A stretch of DNA of 64,000 nucleotides from CAZWLY01 sp964634465. Lineage in GTDB: Bacteria > Desulfobacterota > Desulfarculia > G963662305. The notes under the pieces were generated by a model. That model was given only the letters and a program-made list of their open reading frames with translations. It made no database searches and had not been told where the DNA came from. Made by a program: the position numbers and the translations under genes. Numbering within the stretch: position 1 is the stretch's first letter; every line of letters starts with the position of its first letter. This document shows, piece after piece, positions 58,021 through 64,000 of the stretch. The DNA is taken from positions 1 through 64,000 of the forward strand of contig CAZWLY010000001.1 in assembly GCA_964634465.1 (NCBI GenBank). The letters run 5' to 3'.

Positions 58021-58929
58021 GTGAAACGGGACTTCCTCAATCTCTTCGATTTGAGCCGAGACGAGATCTTGTCCGTCATCGAACGGGCCAAGGTGTTGAA
58101 GTCCCTCAGAGCCTCGGGCCAGATTCCCCGGTCGCTGGCCGGGCGGGTCTGGGCGATGCTCTTCGAGAAGGACTCGCTTCGGACCAGGGTCTCGTTCGAG
58201 ACCGGGATCGCCCTGATGGGCGGGACGTGCATCTTCATCGCCGGCGCGGAGATCAAGCCGGGCCAGCGGGAGGCGCTCGAGGACATCGGCCGGGTGCTGT
58301 CCGGCTACGTGGACGGCCTCGTCGGGCGGGTCTACGCCCACGAGACGCTCACCACGCTGGCCGAGTGGTCGAGCATTCCCGTCGTCAACGGCCTTTCCGA
58401 TCAGTCGCACCCCTGCCAGCTTTTGGCCGACCTGATGACCATCGACGAGCGGGTGGGCTCGCTCGAGCGGATCAAGGCGGCCTGGATCGGCGACGGCAAC
58501 AACGTCGCCTTTTCCTATATCGCCGCCGCCATCCAGTTGGGCTTCGAGTTGACCCTGGCCTGCCCCGAGGGCTACGAGCCCGATCCCCAAGTGATGGCCC
58601 GGGCCGAGACGGCCGGGGCGGCGGTCAGGGTGGTGCGCGATCCCAAGGAGGCGGCCGCCGGGGCCCAGGTCATCGCCACCGACGTCTGGACCTCCATGGG
58701 CCAGGAGGCCGAGCGGGAAGAGCGGCTCAAGGCCTTCGCCGGCTACCGGGTCGACGCCGAGCTTCTGGCGACGGCGGCGGAGGGAGCCAAAGTCATGCAC
58801 TGCCTGCCGGCTCACCGGGGCGAGGAGATCACCGCCGAAGTCATCGAGGGACCCCAGTCGATCGTCTTCGAGCAGGCCGAGAATCGGCTCTACGCCCAGA
58901 TGGCGATCCTGGAGATGCTGAGCGCGTAG
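58021..58929 (+). CDS. argF: Ornithine carbamoyltransferase
   Basis: This 302-residue enzyme makes citrulline from ornithine and carbamoyl phosphate. The carbamoyl-phosphate loop reads SLRTRVSFE, a variant of STRTR seen in several lineages. SHPCQLLADLMTI, DVWTSMGQE and HCLPAHRGEE are the ornithine-site and C-terminal motifs, which favour true OTCase over acetylornithine carbamoyltransferase. GTG start 58021. Confidence 0.94.
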   Translation: MKRDFLNLFDLSRDEILSVIERAKVLKSLRASGQIPRSLAGRVWAMLFEKDSLRTRVSFETGIALMGGTCIFIAGAEIKPGQREALEDIGRVLSGYVDGLVGRVYAHETLTTLAEWSSIPVVNGLSDQSHPCQLLADLMTIDERVGSLERIKAAWIGDGNNVAFSYIAAAIQLGFELTLACPEGYEPDPQVMARAETAGAAVRVVRDPKEAAAGAQVIATDVWTSMGQEAEREERLKAFAGYRVDAELLATAAEGAKVMHCLPAHRGEEITAEVIEGPQSIVFEQAENRLYAQMAILEMLSA

Positions 58930-58941
58930 GAGGGAATTCAA

Positions 58942-60144
58942 GTGCGCGAGATCAATAAAGTTGTTTTGGCCTATTCCGGCGGCCTGGACACCTCGGTCAT
59001 CCTCAAGTGGCTGATCGAGACCTATGACTGCGAAGTCGTCTGCTTCGCCGCCGACCTGGGCCAGGGCGAGGAGCTGGACGGCCTGGAGGAGAAGGCCCGG
59101 AACACCGGGGCGAGCAAGGTCTACATCGAGAATCTTCAGGAGGAGTTCGTCCGCGATTACGTCTTTCCGGCCTTTCGGGCCAACGCCGTCTACGAGGGCC
59201 AGTACCTGCTGGGCACCTCTCTGGCCCGGCCGCTGATCGCCAAGAGGCTGGCGGAGATCGCCCAGGAAGAGGGCGCCGACGCGGTGGCCCACGGCGCCAC
59301 GGGCAAGGGCAACGACCAGGTCCGCTTCGAACTCTCGGTCAACAGCCTGGCGCCGGAGATTCGGGTCATCGCTCCCTGGCGGATCTGGGACCTGGGCTCC
59401 CGGACCAGGCTGATCGAGTTCGCCGAGAAGCACGGCATCCCGGTTCCGGTGACCAAGGAGAAGCCCTACTCCATCGACCGCAACCTGCTCCACTTGAGCT
59501 TCGAGGGCGGCGTGTTGGAGGACCCCTGGATCGAGCCGCCGGAGAACACCTACACCCTGGCCGTGCCGGCCGAGCGGGCCCCGGACGAGCCCCGCTACGT
59601 GGAGGTGACCTTCGAGAACGGCGACCCGCTGGCCGTGGACGGCGAGCGCCTCTCGCCGGCCAGGTTGCTCGCCCGGCTCAACGAGATCGGCGGGGCCCAC
59701 GGCGTCGGCCGGATCGATATGGTCGAGAACCGCTACGTGGGCATGAAGTCCCGGGGCGTCTACGAGACGCCGGGCGGGACGATCATCCAACTGGCCCACC
59801 GGGCGGTGGAGTCGATCGCCATGGATCGCGAGGTGATGCACCTCCGCGACGGTCTCATCCCCCGCTACGCCGAGATGGTCTACAATGGCTACTGGTTCGC
59901 CCCGGAGCGGGAGGCGCTCCAGGCGATGATCGACAAGACCCAGGAGAGCGTCTGGGGCGTGGCCCGAATCAAGCTCTACAAGGGCCTGGCTACGGTGGTC
60001 GGCCGCAAGTCGGACCGCTCGCTCTACAACGCCGAACTGTGCACCTTCGAGGAGGACGACGTCTACAACCAGGCCGACGCCGAAGGCTTCATCAGGCTAA
60101 GCGGCCTGCGCTTGAGGATCAGGTCGGCTAGCAAGGTTCGCTGA
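58942..60144 (+). CDS. argG: Argininosuccinate synthase
   Basis: This 400-residue N-type ATP pyrophosphatase joins citrulline and aspartate. The PP-loop is LAYSGGLDTSVILKWL (about 8-23). VAHGATGKGNDQVRFEL, YSIDRNLLHLSFEGG and PGGTIIQLAHRAVES are conserved. The start is GTG 58942, preceded by AGGAGGGAAT. argH begins three bases after its stop. Confidence 0.96.
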   Translation: MREINKVVLAYSGGLDTSVILKWLIETYDCEVVCFAADLGQGEELDGLEEKARNTGASKVYIENLQEEFVRDYVFPAFRANAVYEGQYLLGTSLARPLIAKRLAEIAQEEGADAVAHGATGKGNDQVRFELSVNSLAPEIRVIAPWRIWDLGSRTRLIEFAEKHGIPVPVTKEKPYSIDRNLLHLSFEGGVLEDPWIEPPENTYTLAVPAERAPDEPRYVEVTFENGDPLAVDGERLSPARLLARLNEIGGAHGVGRIDMVENRYVGMKSRGVYETPGGTIIQLAHRAVESIAMDREVMHLRDGLIPRYAEMVYNGYWFAPEREALQAMIDKTQESVWGVARIKLYKGLATVVGRKSDRSLYNAELCTFEEDDVYNQADAEGFIRLSGLRLRIRSASKVR

Positions 60145-60147
60145 GAT

Positions 60148-61557
60148 ATGTCCGGCGAGCAAAAGAGGATGTGGTCCGGCCGCTTTAAAGACGGCCAGGA
60201 CCCGCGGATGGACGAGCTCAACGCCTCCATCGGCTTTGATCGGCGACTGGCCCTGGAGGACGTGGCCGGTAACTTGGCTCATGCCAGGATGCTGAACAAG
60301 ATCGGAGTGTTGAGCGACGACGAGCTGGCTCTGGTGGAGCGCGGCCTGGCCGAGATCGCCGAGGAAATCGAGGCCGGCCGGTTCGAGTTCAAGACCGAGC
60401 TGGAAGACGTCCACATGAACATTGAGGCCGCCTTGACCGACAGGATTGGTCCGGTCGGGGCCAAGATCCACACCGCTCGCTCCCGGAACGATCAGGTGGC
60501 CCTCGACCTGCGCCTCTTTCTGCGCTCCGGCGTGGACCGGATCATCGAGTTGATAACTCGCCTCCGGGCGAGTTTCGTCGATCTGGCCGAGGCCAACCTG
60601 GACGTCATCCTGCCCGGCTACACCCACCTCCAGCGGGCCCAGCCGGTCCGGCTGGCCTTCCATTTCCTGGCCTACTACCAGATGCTCAGCCGCGATCAAG
60701 AGCGCTTCGCCCAGGCCCGGGCCCGGCTCAACCGCTCGCCTTTGGGGGCGGCCGCCTTGGCCGGGACGACCTTTCCGGTGGACCGGGAGATGACCGCCGC
60801 CGAGCTGGGCTTCGACGGGGTGATGGCCAACGCCATGGACGCCGTGGCCGACCGGGATTTCGTCCTCGACTTCCTCTACGCCGCCTCGGCGACCATGATC
60901 CATCTCTCGCGCCTGGCGGAAGAGCTGATATTGTGGTCCAGCCAGGAGTTCGGCTTCGTCGAGCTGGCCGACGCCTTCACCACCGGTTCGTCGATCATGC
61001 CCCAGAAGAAGAACCCGGACGCGGCCGAACTCATCCGGGCCAAGACGGGCCGGGTGATCGGCAACCTGGTGGCCGTGCTGACCGTGCTCAAGGGCCTGCC
61101 CCTGGCCTACAACAAGGACCTCCAGGAAGACAAGGAGCCGGCCTTCGACACCCTGGACGCCCTGGTCGCCGTGCTGGAGATTCTGCCCGACTTGCTGAAG
61201 TCGATGCGGATCAAGGAGGAGGCCATGCGGGCCGCCTGCGCCGACGGCTTCCTGGAGGCCACCGACCTGGCCGACTGGCTGGCTTCCAAGGGGACACCCT
61301 TCAGGGAGGCCCACCACCAGGTCGGCCAGGCGGTCAAGTATTGCCTTTCCCAGGGCAGGCGCCTCGGCGAGCTTTCGCTCGATGAGCTCAAGCGTTTCTG
61401 TCCCCAGGCCGAAGCCGAGGTCTTCGAACACCTGGCGCTGGCGGCCATCGTCGATCGACGCTCCTCGCCCGGCGGTACGGCCAGGGACGAACTTCTCAAC
61501 CAGATTGCCCAGGCCCGCCGGGAGATGGCCGGCCGGGAAGGAACGATGGACAAATGA
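60148..61557 (+). CDS. argH: Argininosuccinate lyase
   Basis: This 469-residue fumarase-superfamily lyase performs the last step of arginine synthesis. ARSRNDQVALDLRLF, GYTHLQRAQPVRLAFH and the signature GSSIMPQKKNPDAAELIRAKTG are visible. It overlaps the next lipoprotein gene by four bases. No anomalies. Confidence 0.96.
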   Translation: MSGEQKRMWSGRFKDGQDPRMDELNASIGFDRRLALEDVAGNLAHARMLNKIGVLSDDELALVERGLAEIAEEIEAGRFEFKTELEDVHMNIEAALTDRIGPVGAKIHTARSRNDQVALDLRLFLRSGVDRIIELITRLRASFVDLAEANLDVILPGYTHLQRAQPVRLAFHFLAYYQMLSRDQERFAQARARLNRSPLGAAALAGTTFPVDREMTAAELGFDGVMANAMDAVADRDFVLDFLYAASATMIHLSRLAEELILWSSQEFGFVELADAFTTGSSIMPQKKNPDAAELIRAKTGRVIGNLVAVLTVLKGLPLAYNKDLQEDKEPAFDTLDALVAVLEILPDLLKSMRIKEEAMRAACADGFLEATDLADWLASKGTPFREAHHQVGQAVKYCLSQGRRLGELSLDELKRFCPQAEAEVFEHLALAAIVDRRSSPGGTARDELLNQIAQARREMAGREGTMDK

Positions 61558-62087
61558 TGAGACGATCGATGGCGGCGAGGTTCGGTGTGCTCCTGGTTGT
61601 GGTCGTCGCGGCGGCGCTGGTGGCCGGCTGCGGGGTCAAGGGCGACGTCAAGCCGGCCTGGAAGGCCAAGCTGCCCGCCCCTCCGAAACGGGTTCGCGAC
61701 CTGACCGCCGAGGTGCGTTCCGGCCGGGTCTGGTTGACCTTCACCGAACCGACCAAGAACACCGACGGCAGCGTCCCGGTCCGGCTGGACCGCTATCTTG
61801 TTTACTACGAGGAACTTCCCCTGGAGGAGAAGTACTGTCTGACCTGCCCGCTGGACCTGTCTCAGAAGCTGGAGCTGGATCCGGTCAATCCGGGCGAGGC
61901 CCAGTTCGCCGACGGCCGGGTGACAGCGCCGGTGACCAGATTCTCGCTGGAGAAAAAGTACGTCTTCATCGTCCTCGCCCTGGACCCGGACGATCGCTCG
62001 GCCGGCGATTCGAACATCGCCACCTTGAACTGGCCCGATCGAGGGGCCGGAGACAAGACCAAGAGCAAGAAAAAAGGGAAGAGGTAG
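61554..62087 (+). CDS. Small lipoprotein between argH and lysA
   Basis: This 177-residue predicted lipoprotein has a signal peptide with lipobox LVAGC (about residue 26), and a GCGVKGDVKP start reminiscent of the short LptM-like lipoproteins found before lysA in proteobacteria. A fibronectin-III-like region (about 45-150, PPKRVRDLTAEVRSGRVWLTF) follows, with a lysine-rich tail. It is longer than LptM, which ends soon after the lipobox. It is translationally coupled to argH and 3 bp from lysA. Function unknown. Confidence 0.75.
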   Translation: MMRRSMAARFGVLLVVVVAAALVAGCGVKGDVKPAWKAKLPAPPKRVRDLTAEVRSGRVWLTFTEPTKNTDGSVPVRLDRYLVYYEELPLEEKYCLTCPLDLSQKLELDPVNPGEAQFADGRVTAPVTRFSLEKKYVFIVLALDPDDRSAGDSNIATLNWPDRGAGDKTKSKKKGKR

Positions 62088-62090
62088 ACC

Positions 62091-63377
62091 ATGCACCACT
62101 TCCACTACAAAGACGGCGAGATGTTTGCCGAGGAGGTGCCGGTCAGGCGCATCGCCAAGGAGGTCGGCACGCCCTGCTATGTCTACTCCCGGGCCACCCT
62201 GACCCAGCACTTCCACGCCTTTGACAACGCCTTCCACGGCCTCGATCATCTGGTTTGCTTCTCGGTCAAGGCCAACTCCAACCTGGCCGTCTTGAAGCTC
62301 CTCGGCGATTACGGCGGAGGGGCCGACGTGGTCTCGGGCGGCGAGCTCTACCGCGCTCTCAAGGCCGGCATCCCTGGCGAGCGGATCTGCTTCTCCGGGG
62401 TGGGCAAGACCGAAGCCGAGATACGCCAGGGGATCGAGGCCGGAGTGCTGATGTTCAACGTCGAGTCACTGGCCGAGCTGGAGGCCATCCAGCGGACGGC
62501 CGAGGCCATGGGCCGGGAGGCGCCGGTGGCGATCAGGGTCAACCCGGACGTCGATCCCAAGACCCACCCCTACATCGCCACCGGGATGAGGGAGAACAAG
62601 TTCGGCCTGGACGTGGACACGGCGCTGGAGGCCTATCGCCGGGCGGCCGGAATGAGCCGCCTCAAGGTGGTCGGCATCGACTGCCACATCGGCTCCCAAC
62701 TGGTCGAATTGTCTCCCTTTGTCGAGACCCTGGAGCGGCTGAGATTGCTCATCGACCGCTTGGCCGGGGAGGGCGTCGGGCTCAAGTACCTCGATCTCGG
62801 CGGGGGACTGGGCATCCCCTACGCCGACGAGCAGCCGCCCCAGCCGCTGGAGTACGCCATGGCCCTCGGCTCCCAATTGGCCGATCTGAGCCTGACCATC
62901 ATCCTCGAACCGGGCCGGGTCATCGTCGGTAACGCCGGGATACTGCTCACCAGGGTGATCTACACCAAGGACACGCCCGAGAAGAACTTCGTCATCGTCG
63001 ATGCGGCGATGAACGACCTGGTCCGGCCCAGCCTTTACGGTTCGTTCCACGACATAAAGCCGGTGACGGTCAAAGAGCGGCCCGATAAAAAGGTCGATGT
63101 GGTCGGGCCGGTTTGCGAATCGACCGATTTCCTGGCCCGGGACCGGAACATGCCCCAGGTCGAGGAGGGCGAGTTGCTGGCGGTGATGTCGGCCGGGGCC
63201 TACTCGTTCACCATGGCCTCCAACTACAACTCCCGGCCTCGTCCGGTCGAGGTGATGGTCTCGGACGACAAGTACGCCGTCGTCCGGGCCAGGGAGAGCC
63301 TGGACGATCTGATCCGGGGCGAGACGATTCCCGAATTTCTTGAGCGGGAGGAGCTGGGTGGGCTTGAAGTTCTATAA
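62091..63377 (+). CDS. lysA: Diaminopimelate decarboxylase
   Basis: This 428-residue fold-type III PLP enzyme makes L-lysine from meso-diaminopimelate. The PLP lysine is in CFSVKANSNLAVLKLL (about 60), with HIGSQLVELSPF, EPGRVIVGNAG, and the active-site cysteine in VGPVCESTDFLARDR. It overlaps the start of dapF, placing two diaminopimelate genes together at the end of the arginine run. Confidence 0.96.
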   Translation: MHHFHYKDGEMFAEEVPVRRIAKEVGTPCYVYSRATLTQHFHAFDNAFHGLDHLVCFSVKANSNLAVLKLLGDYGGGADVVSGGELYRALKAGIPGERICFSGVGKTEAEIRQGIEAGVLMFNVESLAELEAIQRTAEAMGREAPVAIRVNPDVDPKTHPYIATGMRENKFGLDVDTALEAYRRAAGMSRLKVVGIDCHIGSQLVELSPFVETLERLRLLIDRLAGEGVGLKYLDLGGGLGIPYADEQPPQPLEYAMALGSQLADLSLTIILEPGRVIVGNAGILLTRVIYTKDTPEKNFVIVDAAMNDLVRPSLYGSFHDIKPVTVKERPDKKVDVVGPVCESTDFLARDRNMPQVEEGELLAVMSAGAYSFTMASNYNSRPRPVEVMVSDDKYAVVRARESLDDLIRGETIPEFLEREELGGLEVL

Positions 63378-64000
63378 GATGACCGGCCTGGGCAACGACT
63401 TCATCCTGATCAACAACTTCGATGGTTGGTTGAAGGCCGATCCGTCCGCCCTGGCCAAGCGACTCTGCCCCCGGGCGATCTCGGTTGGCGCCGACGGCCT
63501 GGTCGTTCTGGAACCCGATCCCGAGGTCGATTTCAGGTGGCTGTTCTACAACTCCGACGGCTCCGAGGCCGAGATGTGCGGCAACGCCGCCCGGTGCGCC
63601 GCCCGGCTGGCCCACCTGCTCGGCCGGGCCGGGGCGAGTCTGTCCTTCAGGACCGCGGCCGGGGTGTTGAGGGCCGAGGTCGATGGCGAAACGGTCAAGG
63701 TCGAACTGACCCGGCCCCACAGCCTGGCCGCCAGGATCGAGCTAAGCATCGACGGGATCGAGTACGACGCCGGCTTCGCCAACACCGGCGTACCCCACGC
63801 CGTGGTCTTCGTCGACGACCCGGAGCGGGTGGACGTGACGGCCTTGGGCCGCAAAATCCGTTTCGCCGAGCAGTTTAAACCGGCCGGGACCAACGCCATG
63901 TTCGTCGCGGTCAGGGACGAGCACACCATCCGCATCCGCAGCTACGAGCGGGGCGTGGAGGATGAGACGCGGGCCTGCGGCACCGGAGCCACCGCGGCGG
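63364..64000 (+). CDS. dapF: Diaminopimelate epimerase, 3' end cut by the window
   Basis: The first 212 residues of this cofactor-independent epimerase (LL- to meso-DAP) are visible. The sequence opens KFYKMTGLGNDFILIN. The first catalytic cysteine is in EMCGNAARCAA and the second in ETRACGTGATAA, right at the window edge. Start TTG 63364 gives the family N-terminus; GTG 63358 is an alternative with GGGAGGAG just upstream. It overlaps lysA. Confidence 0.94.
   Translation, partial: MKFYKMTGLGNDFILINNFDGWLKADPSALAKRLCPRAISVGADGLVVLEPDPEVDFRWLFYNSDGSEAEMCGNAARCAARLAHLLGRAGASLSFRTAAGVLRAEVDGETVKVELTRPHSLAARIELSIDGIEYDAGFANTGVPHAVVFVDDPERVDVTALGRKIRFAEQFKPAGTNAMFVAVRDEHTIRIRSYERGVEDETRACGTGATAA

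Noticed and set aside
56758..59841. A 1027-codon open frame on the minus strand
   Set aside because: Antisense to argD, argF and argG; low-complexity Gly/Arg/Asp/Leu translation; no start or ribosome-binding context.
1..64000. CRISPR array, insertion sequence or rRNA genes
   Set aside because: No regularly spaced repeats, no transposase-like product and no rRNA sequence were seen anywhere in the window.

Overview
This 64 kb window is a high-GC, gene-dense bacterial chromosome segment from a Gram-negative organism. Outer-membrane features include a LolA-like protein, a beta-barrel protein and a heptosyltransferase-like enzyme. A genuine two-cysteine DsrC at 24207-24524 points to dissimilatory sulfur metabolism. 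Together with the xerC-hslV-hslU-argBDFGH-lysA-dapF order and an apparent selenoprotein, this suggests a deltaproteobacterial (Desulfobacterota) lineage. That is inference from gene content; no marker phylogeny could be run. I see no insertion sequence, prophage or CRISPR array.

Layout. (1) 250-6113: a TetR gene behind a perfect 28-bp palindrome, then a LolA-like protein, two FtsX/MacB-type permeases, an ABC ATPase and a beta-barrel protein. This looks like one self-regulated export or lipoprotein-handling operon. (2) 6177-9292: a DadA-like FAD amino-acid dehydrogenase and a GGEEF diguanylate cyclase. (3) 12550-9366, minus strand: a znuACB-fur zinc-uptake operon with a clear promoter and operator. 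(4) 12905-22397: an SH3 protein and a zinc-ribbon protein, then xseA, an M23 peptidase, xseB, ispA, dxs, tlyA, a small ORF, a GT9 transferase and a methyltransferase (isoprenoid, DNA-repair and envelope genes). (5) 22354-26416: YcaO-TPR and dsrC on the minus strand, with recJ divergent. (6) 26784-32853: signalling and metabolic singletons (an HTH protein with a degenerate receiver, a cyclic-nucleotide-binding protein opposite a class III cyclase, a TreT-like glycosyltransferase, serB, a bacteriohemerythrin).

(7) 32977-47646 is the most distinctive block: about 14 kb and 16 co-directional genes between a good promoter and a good terminator. An XRE-cupin regulator is followed by ortA and ortB (2-amino-4-oxopentanoate thiolase), a SnoaL-like protein, an M28 amidohydrolase, a second SnoaL-like protein, an N-acyl-D-amino-acid deacylase, two diverged paralogues resembling ATC hydrolase, a flavodoxin, alanine dehydrogenase and a complete Liv-type ABC importer. 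I read it as an import and degradation pathway for an acylated amino-acid-like compound ending in alanine and acetyl-CoA. The usual ornithine-degradation partners of OrtAB are absent, so the substrate is unknown.

(8) 47649-47839: two tRNA-Ser genes. (9) 48001-52697: a nitroreductase, a lipoprotein, a PpiD-like chaperone and, divergent from it, a DUF1573 periplasmic protein whose CxC motif reads UGA-Gly-Cys, so it is probably a selenoprotein. (10) 53094-64000: xerC, hslV, hslU, argB, argD, argF, argG, argH, a lipoprotein, lysA and the start of dapF, a tightly packed run with many start/stop overlaps. dapF is cut by the window edge.
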